Origin: an uncultured Lachnospiraceae bacterium
GTDB taxonomy: Bacteria > Bacillota > Clostridia > Lachnospirales > Lachnospiraceae
Assembly: GCA_947630805.1 (NCBI GenBank)
Contig: CANRIV010000002.1
Location: 62,001-126,000 of the forward strand
Reading direction: 5' to 3'
DNA length: 64,000 nt
The notes under the pieces were generated by a model. The model worked only from the letters and a program-made list of their open reading frames with translations. It did not search any database and was not told the DNA's origin. The position numbers were made by a program, and so were the translations under genes. This document shows positions 32,780-41,170 of the stretch, in pieces (position 1 is the stretch's first letter; every line of letters begins with the position of its first letter).

Positions 32780-34690
32780 ATGGCAGCAAATAATTATGAT
32801 GGCAACAGTATATCTGTGCTGGAAGGGCTGGACCCCGTCAGAAAGAGACCGGGGATGTATATCGGAAGTGTGGGCACGAAAGGATTAAACCACCTGATTT
32901 ATGAAATTGTAGACAATTCTGTGGATGAACATTTGGCAGGATATTGCTCGGAAATAAAAGTCACACTGGAAAAAGATGGCTCCGCAGTGATAGAGGACAA
33001 CGGGCGGGGAATTCCCGTTGATTTGAATGAACAGGTAGGACGGCCTGCGGTGGAAGTGGTTTTTACGACCCTGCATGCCGGAGGAAAATTTGGCGACGGA
33101 AATTACAAAATTTCTGGAGGTCTTCACGGAGTGGGCTCTTCCGTAGTAAATGCACTGTCCCAGTGGCTGGAAGTCAATGTAAAGCGAGGCGGAAAAATAT
33201 ATAACCAGCGCTATGAGCAGGGGAAGGTCTGCTACGATTTGAAAGAGACAGGGACCTGCAGAAAAAATGATACCGGCACAATGGTCCGATTTTTTCCCGA
33301 TGGGGAAATTTTTGAGAAAACCTATTTCAAAGCAGAGTCGATTAAGAGCAGACTTCATGAGACAGCATACCTGAATCCGGAATTGACAATTATCTTTGAA
33401 AACAGGCGTATCGGTGAAGAAGAGACGGTAACTTTTCACGAGACGGACGGAATCAAGGCGTTTGTGTCCGATATGGATAAGGATAAGGAAGCGGTCACGG
33501 ACATTATTTATTTTAAAAAAGAGCAGGATGGAATAGAACTGGAAGTCGCATTCCAGTACATTAATGAATTTACGGAAAGTATTTCGGGATTTTGTAACAA
33601 TATCTACACCCAAGAAGGTGGGACGCATATCACAGGATTTAAGTCTGTGCTCACGGCAACGATTAATCAGTATGCCAGAGAACTGGGCAGCTTAAAGGAA
33701 AAGGATAATAACTTTACCGGGGCCGATGTGAGAAACGGACTGGTGGCTGTGGTAGCGATGAAACATCCGGATCCAAGATTTGAAGGACAGACAAAAACCA
33801 AGCTGGATAATCCAGATGCAGAAAGAGTCACAAAGAATATTGCCGGAGAACAGCTGACACTGTTTTTTGATAAGAATCTGGAAACACTGAAAAATGTAAT
33901 CAGCTGTGCTGAGAAATCAGCGAAAATCAGAAAAGCAGAGGAAAGGACCAAAACAAATCTTCTCTCAAAGAGTAAATTTTCCATTGACAGCAACGGAAAA
34001 CTTTCCAACTGCGAAAGTAGGAAACCGGAAGAATGTGAAATTTTTATTGTGGAGGGAGATTCAGCCGGAGGCTCTGCAAAGAGTGCACGTAACAGAAAAA
34101 CGCAGGCGATTATGCCAATCCGGGGAAAAATATTAAATGTAGAAAAAGCATCTATAGATAAAGTACTGGCCAATGCGGAGATTAAGACAATGATTAACGC
34201 TTTTGGATGCGGATTTTCCGAAGGCTATGGCAATGATTTTGATATTGAAAAATTGCGGTTTGACAAGATTATTCTTATGACAGATGCTGATGTGGATGGC
34301 GCGCATATTGATACGTTGCTGCTGACATTCTTTTACAGATTCATGCCCGATTTAATTACACATGGTCATGTTTATATTGCAACGCCACCGCTTTATAAGG
34401 TAGTTCCTAAAAAGGGAGAAGGGGAGTATCTGTATGACGATAAAGCATTGGAAAAATACAGGAAAAACCATACCGGATTTACATTACAGAGATATAAAGG
34501 GCTGGGAGAAATGGATCCCGAACAGCTGTGGGAGACGACTCTGAATCCGGAGACGAGAATTTTAAAACAGGTCGAAATTGAAGATGCGAAAATGGCATCA
34601 AACGTGACAAGTATGCTGATGGGCAGCGAAGTGGCGCCACGACGTGAATTTATTTACGATCATGCACAGGATGCGGAACTGGATATTTAG
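32780..34690 (+). CDS. parE: Type II topoisomerase subunit B (ParE-type)
   Basis: The 636-residue subunit contains the GHKL ATPase with EIVDNSVDEHLAG near 40, VIEDNGRGIPV near 69 and GGLHGVGSSVVNALS near 110, a transducer domain ending in FTGADVRNGLVAVV and KTKLDNPDAERV, and a TOPRIM domain with EIFIVEGDSAGGSAK near 415 and ILMTDADVDGAHI near 494. The pair with the following A subunit forms a gyrase- or topo IV-type enzyme. ParE is preferred because the partner lacks the GyrA box. The ATG at 32780 is preferred to the in-frame GTG or TTG further up because the protein normally begins close to this point. Confidence 0.8.
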   Translation: MAANNYDGNSISVLEGLDPVRKRPGMYIGSVGTKGLNHLIYEIVDNSVDEHLAGYCSEIKVTLEKDGSAVIEDNGRGIPVDLNEQVGRPAVEVVFTTLHAGGKFGDGNYKISGGLHGVGSSVVNALSQWLEVNVKRGGKIYNQRYEQGKVCYDLKETGTCRKNDTGTMVRFFPDGEIFEKTYFKAESIKSRLHETAYLNPELTIIFENRRIGEEETVTFHETDGIKAFVSDMDKDKEAVTDIIYFKKEQDGIELEVAFQYINEFTESISGFCNNIYTQEGGTHITGFKSVLTATINQYARELGSLKEKDNNFTGADVRNGLVAVVAMKHPDPRFEGQTKTKLDNPDAERVTKNIAGEQLTLFFDKNLETLKNVISCAEKSAKIRKAEERTKTNLLSKSKFSIDSNGKLSNCESRKPEECEIFIVEGDSAGGSAKSARNRKTQAIMPIRGKILNVEKASIDKVLANAEIKTMINAFGCGFSEGYGNDFDIEKLRFDKIILMTDADVDGAHIDTLLLTFFYRFMPDLITHGHVYIATPPLYKVVPKKGEGEYLYDDKALEKYRKNHTGFTLQRYKGLGEMDPEQLWETTLNPETRILKQVEIEDAKMASNVTSMLMGSEVAPRREFIYDHAQDAELDI

Positions 34691-34699
34691 GAGGAAAAA

Positions 34700-37096
34700 A
34701 TGGCAGAACAGATTATTAAAACAGAATATTCTGAAGTAATGCAGAAAAGTTATATTGATTATGCAATGAGTGTTATCTGCGCCAGAGCACTTCCGGATGC
34801 CAGAGATGGCTTAAAACCGGTACAACGCCGGGTATTGTATGCAATGGACCAGCTGGGATTGAACTACGATAAACCGCACAGAAAATCCGCACGTATTGTA
34901 GGAGACACCATGGGTAAATATCATCCCCATGGGGACAGTTCCATTTATGATACGCTGGTAGTAATGGCCCAGGATTTCAAAAAAGGGATGGCACTGATTG
35001 ACGGACATGGAAATTTTGGCTCTATTGAGGGAGATGGCGCTGCCGCGATGCGATATACCGAGGCAAAATTAAAGAAATTCACACAGGATGTATATCTGGC
35101 TGATTTGGATAAAGATGTGGTAGATTTTATACCGAATTTTGACGAGACAGAGAAGGAGCCCCAGGTACTTCCGGTCCGGGTGCCAAATCTTCTGGTCAAT
35201 GGCGCTGAGGGAATTGCAGTAGGTATGGCAACCAACATTCCTCCACACAATCTGGGAGAAGTATTGGATGCCGTGATTGCCTATATGGATAATAATAACA
35301 TTACAACAGAGGAACTTTTGAAAATTATGCCGGGACCTGATTTTCCGACAGGGGGCATTGTGGCCAACAAATCAGACCTGAAAGATATTTATGAGACTGG
35401 CGTGGGTAAATTAAAGCTTCGGGGAAAACTGGTATTTGAGAAAGGAAAAGGCAGGGAAAAAGATAAATTAATTGTCACAGAAATTCCATACACTATGATT
35501 GGCTCCGGCATCAGCAAATTTATATCCGATGTAATCGAGCTGGTCGAGACAAAAAAGACAAATGATATTGTGGATATTTCCAACGCATCTGATAAAAACG
35601 GTATGCGGATTATTTTGGAACTGAGAAAAGGGGCAGATGTAGAAAAACTTAAAAATATGCTCTACAAGAAGACGAAGCTGGAAGATACGTTTGGTGTCAA
35701 TATGCTGGCGATTGCTGATGGAAGACCGGAAGTTATGGGACTGAAGAGCATTATTCAGTACAATGTAGATTTTCAGTATGAGCTTGCCACACGAAAATAT
35801 ACGACATTGTTGAATAAAGCGCTGGAACAGAAAGAAATCAAGGAAGGTCTGATTAAAGCTACCAATATTATTGATTTGATTATTGAAATTATCCGGGGCT
35901 GTCAGAGTCAGAAGCAGGTTAAAGAATGTCTTGTACACGGAAAAACAGAAGGAATAAAATTTAAAAATCCGGAATCGGAGATTCTTGCAGGAAATCTCTG
36001 CTTTACAGAACGACAGGCACAGGCTATTTTGGAATTGCGTCTGTCGAAACTGATAGGACTTGAAATTATGGCTCTGCAGAAAGAATATGAAGATTTGGTA
36101 AATCGGATTGGCGAGTATGAAGATATTCTGGGAAGCAGAAAAATTATGGCGAAGACACTCAAAAAAGATTTGCTGGCAATCCGGAAAGAATATGCGTTAA
36201 AACGGCGTACGCTGATAGAAGATGGAGCAGAGGCAGTGTTTGATGAAAATGCTTTTGTAGAACAGGAAGTCGTATTTGTCCAGGATAAATTTGGATACGC
36301 AAAACTGCTGGAGCCTGCTGCATTTGATAGAAATATTGAATCCATAACAGCTGAAAATAAATATTATTTTAACTGTATGAATACAGATACAATCTGCATT
36401 TTTACAGATAATGGAAACGTGCATCAGATTAAAGTATCCAAAATCCCGACAAAAAAAGTGAGGGAAAAAGGAGTCCCTATTGATAATCTGGGCAATTACA
36501 GCAGTCAGGGAGAAAGTATTGTGGCTCTGTTCAGCGCAGATATGATAAAAGGAAAAAAACTTTTATTTACCACCAAAAAAGGCATGATAAAACTGGTGGA
36601 TGGAAGTGAGTTTGAGACGAACAGAAAGACAATGAGTGCCACAAAACTTGGAAAGGATGACGCTCTGGTATCGGTAAAGATTACAAGAGTATCAGACCGT
36701 GAAGTAACTGATGCAGACATAGAAATGCCTGTTATGCTGTCTGGAGGCTCAGATGATTTTGAAATGATGGATTATGAGCAGATGGAGTTCTCTCAGATGG
36801 ATATGGTTACTGATGTTCCGGCGCCGGAGACGGAATTGCAATATACAAGAGAAATTTTAGTACTTCAGACAGAAGATGGAATCTTTTTGAGATTTCCAAT
36901 CCGGGAAGTGCCGGAGATGAAAAAAGCAACGCTGGGTGTAAAAGGCATCCGGCTTGGAGCCGATGATTCTGTTTCCAACGTTTACCTTCTTGATATCGGA
37001 GATAATGAGGTGGTAGAATATAAAGGGAAAAAAGTTGATTTGAGAAAACTGAAGATTGGTAAACGAGGAACTAAAGGAGTAAAAGTAAGAAGATAA
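34700..37096 (+). CDS. parC: Type II topoisomerase subunit A (ParC-type)
   Basis: The 798-residue subunit cuts and rejoins [23 protein letters not shown] near residue 16 and the quinolone-determining region [20 protein letters not shown] near 68 are intact. The active tyrosine is Y119 in [10 protein letters not shown]. The C-terminal half carries beta-pinwheel repeats but I see no QRRGGKG-type GyrA box, which argues for topoisomerase IV and not gyrase. It starts 10 bp after parE with AGGAGGA between, so the two are co-translated. An N-acetylglucosaminidase gene follows after 12 bp. Confidence 0.8.
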   Translation: MAEQIIKTEYSEVMQKSYIDYAMSVICARALPDARDGLKPVQRRVLYAMDQLGLNYDKPHRKSARIVGDTMGKYHPHGDSSIYDTLVVMAQDFKKGMALIDGHGNFGSIEGDGAAAMRYTEAKLKKFTQDVYLADLDKDVVDFIPNFDETEKEPQVLPVRVPNLLVNGAEGIAVGMATNIPPHNLGEVLDAVIAYMDNNNITTEELLKIMPGPDFPTGGIVANKSDLKDIYETGVGKLKLRGKLVFEKGKGREKDKLIVTEIPYTMIGSGISKFISDVIELVETKKTNDIVDISNASDKNGMRIILELRKGADVEKLKNMLYKKTKLEDTFGVNMLAIADGRPEVMGLKSIIQYNVDFQYELATRKYTTLLNKALEQKEIKEGLIKATNIIDLIIEIIRGCQSQKQVKECLVHGKTEGIKFKNPESEILAGNLCFTERQAQAILELRLSKLIGLEIMALQKEYEDLVNRIGEYEDILGSRKIMAKTLKKDLLAIRKEYALKRRTLIEDGAEAVFDENAFVEQEVVFVQDKFGYAKLLEPAAFDRNIESITAENKYYFNCMNTDTICIFTDNGNVHQIKVSKIPTKKVREKGVPIDNLGNYSSQGESIVALFSADMIKGKKLLFTTKKGMIKLVDGSEFETNRKTMSATKLGKDDALVSVKITRVSDREVTDADIEMPVMLSGGSDDFEMMDYEQMEFSQMDMVTDVPAPETELQYTREILVLQTEDGIFLRFPIREVPEMKKATLGVKGIRLGADDSVSNVYLLDIGDNEVVEYKGKKVDLRKLKIGKRGTKGVKVRR

Positions 37097-37108
37097 AGGA
37101 GATAAGGA

Positions 37109-39202
37109 GTGAATTTACAGAAGAAAAAATTTTTTCATAAATTCATCGCCTCTGCCATGTCGTTGGCCATGGTATTGGGATTGTGCGCATCATTTCAGGT
37201 AAGTACGAAGCGGGTAAACGGAGCGGATGCTGCTTTTGAGAGCAGTATTTCCGGTTTTTCAGACAGCTATAAGCCTTATCTTCGCACATTACACTCTCAA
37301 TATCCAAATTGGAAATTCGTTCCATATCAGACGGGACTGGATTTCTCTACCGTAGTCAACAAAGAGTGTGAAAATAATAAAAGTCTGATTGAAAATGCGT
37401 ACAGTATTTATTTAAAATCCAATGCTTCCGGCGATTATAATTCATCCAAAGGCAATTATATTGCAAAAGACGGAGGAAGTTGGGTTTCCGCTTCAAAAAA
37501 TGCAGTCGCATATTTTCTGGACCCTAGAAATTTTTTGAATCCGGAACAGATATATATGTTTGAGCAGTTATCGTTTGATGCTGCGACGCAGTCTCAGGCC
37601 GGAGTAGAAGCTGTGCTGCAAGGCTCATTTATGGCGAATACAGCGATTGGTTATATTACGACACAGGGAAAATATAAGACATCAGATATTCTGTATTCCC
37701 GTCAGATTTTGGATGCAGGAAGAAGTGCAAATGTGAGCGCTTATTATATTGCTTCCAAAATAATACAGGAAATTGGTAAGAAAAAAAATTCCAAATATGC
37801 AGGGATGGGAGAAAGCGGAAGTGTCTCCGGCACTTACTCAAAAAAATATACCGGAATTTATAATTTTTATAATATTGGCGCATATTCCGGTAAAAATCCT
37901 ATTGCCAATGGTCTGGAGTGGGCAAGCACGGGAAAAACTTATCAGAGACCGTGGAATACACCGTTTAAATCTATTGCGGGTGGTGCGGAATATATTGGAG
38001 AGAAATACATAAATTGTGGCCAGAACACAATCTATCTGCAGAGGTTTAATGTAAATAAGAATTCCCGCTACAGTCTTTATGACCATCAGTATATGACCAA
38101 TATTTATGGGGCGGCATCAGAGGCCACATTTACATCAGAAGCGTACAACAGTCTGGGGATTGCATCTTTGGCAAAAACTTTTGTGATACCGGTTTATTTG
38201 AATATGCCAAACGAGAGCAATGTAGTAAGACTGGGGAGCGCCGCCAATAAAACAGGAAGAACACTGTCTACAGTGAACGTGAGGAAAGGGCCAAGTACAG
38301 ATTATGCCACGATAATCACATTGGCCAAAGATGATGTGGTTACTGTGACACAGGGTGTTCTTACCAATGCACAATTTGGGACCAAATGGCTGAGCAATCC
38401 ATATTGGTATAAGGTAAAGATAAATAAAAATGGAAAATCATATGAGGGGTATATTGCTTCGACTTATGTCACTTTAAATTCGGAATATACAATAACGAAA
38501 GGCGTCCGGACCCAAATACCGGTAAATTTATCCAATTATGAGACAGTATATTATATGTCGGATAATCCGGCAATCGCTACAGTCGATGCTGCAGGATATG
38601 TGACTGGCATGAAAGGCGGTACTGTGACCATCCGGGTATTTACTCAGGGTGGCAGCATGAGCGCCACGACCGTGACTGTTTCAGAAAAAGGATGCGTTCT
38701 GAATTGTACGAAAGTAAAACTTCAGGCTGGAGAAAATAAAAAATTAAAGGCGACAGTATATCCGACGGATTCAACGAATAAGACAGTGCAATGGAGCTCG
38801 TCCAATAAAGCAGTGGCAAAAGTAACAAAAAAGGGAAAAATAAAATCAGTGGCGCCGGGAACAGCAGTAATTACGGCAAAAGCAGCCATCGGCGGGGTTG
38901 CGGGAACTTGTACCGTAACTGTTGTGCCCAAAAAACCGGTAGTATCCGCAAAAGGAAAAAAAGGCGCAGTAAAACTGAAATGGACAAAAATGAAAAATGT
39001 CACGGCTTATCAGATTTACCGGAAAAAAGGAAAAGGTAAATATAAACTGATTGCCAAAATCAAAGGGACAGCAGGCTCTTATAAAAATAAAAAATTGAAA
39101 AAAGGGAAAAAATATACATATCGGGTCAGGGCATATACTCTTGTAGGAAAAAAGAAATATAAGAGTAAAAAGTCATCTGCAGTAACCGTAAAAGTAAAAT
39201 AA
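37109..39202 (+). CDS. Cell-wall glucosaminidase with SH3, Ig-like and FN3-like domains
   Basis: The 697-residue secreted protein has a signal peptide (to about residue 35). A glucosaminidase (GH73-like) domain spans about 60-310: YFLDPRNFLN, ASKIIQEIG with the likely catalytic Glu221, then YNFYNIGAYSG. A bacterial SH3 domain lies near 385-450 (STVNVRKGPSTDYATI). Then come Big2-like Ig folds (about 450-610) and a lysine-rich fibronectin type III-like end (about 612-697). It probably remodels peptidoglycan. The start is a GTG at 37109 with AGGAG before it. It is 12 bp after parC, so co-transcription is possible. Confidence 0.85.
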   Translation: MNLQKKKFFHKFIASAMSLAMVLGLCASFQVSTKRVNGADAAFESSISGFSDSYKPYLRTLHSQYPNWKFVPYQTGLDFSTVVNKECENNKSLIENAYSIYLKSNASGDYNSSKGNYIAKDGGSWVSASKNAVAYFLDPRNFLNPEQIYMFEQLSFDAATQSQAGVEAVLQGSFMANTAIGYITTQGKYKTSDILYSRQILDAGRSANVSAYYIASKIIQEIGKKKNSKYAGMGESGSVSGTYSKKYTGIYNFYNIGAYSGKNPIANGLEWASTGKTYQRPWNTPFKSIAGGAEYIGEKYINCGQNTIYLQRFNVNKNSRYSLYDHQYMTNIYGAASEATFTSEAYNSLGIASLAKTFVIPVYLNMPNESNVVRLGSAANKTGRTLSTVNVRKGPSTDYATIITLAKDDVVTVTQGVLTNAQFGTKWLSNPYWYKVKINKNGKSYEGYIASTYVTLNSEYTITKGVRTQIPVNLSNYETVYYMSDNPAIATVDAAGYVTGMKGGTVTIRVFTQGGSMSATTVTVSEKGCVLNCTKVKLQAGENKKLKATVYPTDSTNKTVQWSSSNKAVAKVTKKGKIKSVAPGTAVITAKAAIGGVAGTCTVTVVPKKPVVSAKGKKGAVKLKWTKMKNVTAYQIYRKKGKGKYKLIAKIKGTAGSYKNKKLKKGKKYTYRVRAYTLVGKKKYKSKKSSAVTVKVK

Positions 39203-39240
39203 AAATAACTTAAAATTGACAGAATAAGGGTGAAAGGAAT

Positions 39241-40017
39241 ATGATTAATTTAATTGTTTGCAGTTTGGAAGGCGCATTACTTCCGGAAGGAAGTCTTGAA
39301 ATTCCGGAGGAAATAATTGAACTGATTGCCCGGTTGAACAAAGAAGGAATCCGATTTGCAATGGCAACAGGGCGCAATTATGATGCCGTAAAATCTTTGT
39401 TTGGAAAAGTAAAGAATGATATTATATACATATGTAATGACGGCGGGGTAATCATCTGGCAGGATAAGGTTATCAGTAAAACCCCGATTGACCGCTTGGT
39501 TTGTATGGACGTAGTATCCGAACTTGAGAAGGAGAATCGGTTTCAACTGGTTTTTGCGGGAGAGAGGAATGTTACAATCCATACCCATGATCATGATTTT
39601 ATTACTTATTTAGAGAGTATGGGAATGGAGCCGGAGTACGTTAAAGATTTCAAGACGGGGCATAAAGAAGTAACAAAAATTATGATATACGCAAAAAACG
39701 GTCTGGATGAGGAGAGTTACGCAAAATTTTACAGTAAGTGGGCAAAGAAAGCAAATGTAGCGATTTCCAGTCCTGAACAGGCTTATATTACAGCGGAATA
39801 TGTGACGAAAGGAAATGCGATTGCACTGGTGCAGCATATATTTGAGGTCTCAGAGGAAGATACGGTTGTGTTTGGCTGTGGTTATAGTGACATTGACATG
39901 TTTGAACATTGTTTTTACAGTTATGCAATGCAGTATGCAGATGCAGAAGTAAGAAGAGAGGCAAAGCATATTGCCGAAAATGTAAATACAATTTTAGAAG
40001 ATATTATGAGAATATAA
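39241..40017 (+). CDS. HAD superfamily (Cof-type) protein without the catalytic Asp
   Basis: The 258-residue protein has the fold of Cof-type HAD phosphatases: ATGRNYDAVKSLF for motif II near residue 41, a cap domain, EYVTKGNAIAL for motif III (Lys present) and VFGCGYSDIDMF for motif IV. Motif I, normally DLDGTLL, reads SLEGALL at 8-14. So the nucleophile Asp is Ser8, the general acid Asp is Glu10, and Thr is Ala12; motif IV also has Cys and Ser where Asp and Asn are usual. Phosphatase activity is therefore doubtful. A ligand-binding or regulatory role is an inference. GGTGAAAGG lies before the start. Confidence 0.8.
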   Translation: MINLIVCSLEGALLPEGSLEIPEEIIELIARLNKEGIRFAMATGRNYDAVKSLFGKVKNDIIYICNDGGVIIWQDKVISKTPIDRLVCMDVVSELEKENRFQLVFAGERNVTIHTHDHDFITYLESMGMEPEYVKDFKTGHKEVTKIMIYAKNGLDEESYAKFYSKWAKKANVAISSPEQAYITAEYVTKGNAIALVQHIFEVSEEDTVVFGCGYSDIDMFEHCFYSYAMQYADAEVRREAKHIAENVNTILEDIMRI

Positions 40018-40054
40018 ATAACGGGACAACTTATGGGTTTATCGGGAGAGGACA

Positions 40055-41065
40055 ATGAAAAAAAACAGATTTATTGCAGTAGTGTCTGCTGTGATACTCA
40101 CAGCGGGGCTGACAGCAGGATGTAGTGTAAGAACAGATACACCGGTTGTGGGAAGAATTTTTGGATTGAAAAGTAATCAGATATTTCAGGTGGATAAAAT
40201 TGTCTGTGAAGAGCCGGAATATAAACTGGTATTGTTGGATAGGGCCAATCAGTATCGGGAAACTTTTGGCAGGACAGTAGACTGGGAAGTGAAAGTTGAT
40301 GAAGAAACAAATCTGGGAGATTATCTGATGGAACAGGTAAAAGAAGAATTGTCCATTAAGTATACTTTGGCTTCCATGGCAATTACAAGGGGAATCCATC
40401 TGGCTGAGAGTGAGAAAGAATCCATTTCAGAAAAAGCGGAAGAATACTTTTCCGCCCTCTCTGAGGCAGAGAAAGATTATACAGGGGCAGATGAACAGAC
40501 CGTAGAAGAACTTTACAAAAATTTTCTGCTGGCAGATAAACTCTATGAATCTCTTACAGATAAAATTGAGGATAAAGTGAGTGAAGAAGAGGCAAGAGTG
40601 ATTCAGGTCCAGTATATTCGAATGAGTGTAAAAACAAAAAATGCCAAAGCAACTTTGGAAAAAGTGGCAGAGTCAGTCCGGAAAAAGGAAAAGAGTTTTT
40701 CAGAACAGGCAAAGCGCTATACGGAAGACGACCTGCCGGATAAGACGCTGAAAAAGAATGAGGCAAAAGAGAAATATGAGATAGAGGCATTTAATCTGAA
40801 CAATAATGAAGTAAGCAAGGTAATTCAGGACGGTAATAATTACTATCTTGTATATTGTGTCAATTCTTATGATGAGAAAGCCACGGATGAAAACAGAGAA
40901 AAAATAGTCAAGGAGAAAAAAGATAAATATTTCAGCGGTCAGTATAACAAATATTTAGATACGATTGATACAGACTTTAATACAAGAATATGGAAAAAAA
41001 TGGAACTTCCCAAAGAGGCGTTTCAGACAAAAAATCTTATGTCTGTGTATGAAACAATACAGTAA
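40055..41065 (+). CDS. PrsA-like foldase lipoprotein (peptidyl-prolyl isomerase family)
   Basis: The 336-residue precursor has a signal segment with lipobox LTAGCS near residue 23, so it is an extracytoplasmic lipoprotein. The body is helical and charged like SurA/PrsA N-domains, and about 180-275 resembles a parvulin domain (VIQVQYIRMSV, then EQAKRYTEDD and NNYYLVYCVN). Such proteins help secreted proteins fold on the outer face. Enzyme activity of the isomerase domain cannot be judged. Substrates might include the large exported proteins of this window, which is inference only. Confidence 0.7.
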   Translation: MKKNRFIAVVSAVILTAGLTAGCSVRTDTPVVGRIFGLKSNQIFQVDKIVCEEPEYKLVLLDRANQYRETFGRTVDWEVKVDEETNLGDYLMEQVKEELSIKYTLASMAITRGIHLAESEKESISEKAEEYFSALSEAEKDYTGADEQTVEELYKNFLLADKLYESLTDKIEDKVSEEEARVIQVQYIRMSVKTKNAKATLEKVAESVRKKEKSFSEQAKRYTEDDLPDKTLKKNEAKEKYEIEAFNLNNNEVSKVIQDGNNYYLVYCVNSYDEKATDENREKIVKEKKDKYFSGQYNKYLDTIDTDFNTRIWKKMELPKEAFQTKNLMSVYETIQ

Positions 41066-41074
41066 GATAAAAAG

Positions 41075-41127
41075 AAAAAAGGACTTTGGATTTTACCTGT
41101 GACAAGTAAAATCCAAAGTCCTTTTTT
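41075..41127. terminator. Perfect 22-bp bidirectional terminator
   Basis: The arms 41075-41096 and 41106-41127 are exactly complementary over 22 bp (core GGACTTTGGATTTTAC) with a 9-nt loop and A/T ends. It serves both the foldase gene and the minus-strand YfhO gene. Confidence 0.9.
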
Positions 41128-41170
41128 ACGTAAAATATACAAGGAATCATTCTATTCCAGGAATCTTATG

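Noticed and set aside
32885-33628. 247-codon minus-strand frame inside parE
   Set aside because: It lies antisense to a gene with full topoisomerase motifs, has no ribosome binding site, and its translation is Phe/Cys/His-rich low-quality sequence.
32780-37096. Chromosomal gyrase (gyrB-gyrA)
   Set aside because: No GyrA box in the A subunit and no dnaA/dnaN/recF nearby, so topoisomerase IV is favoured, though not proven.
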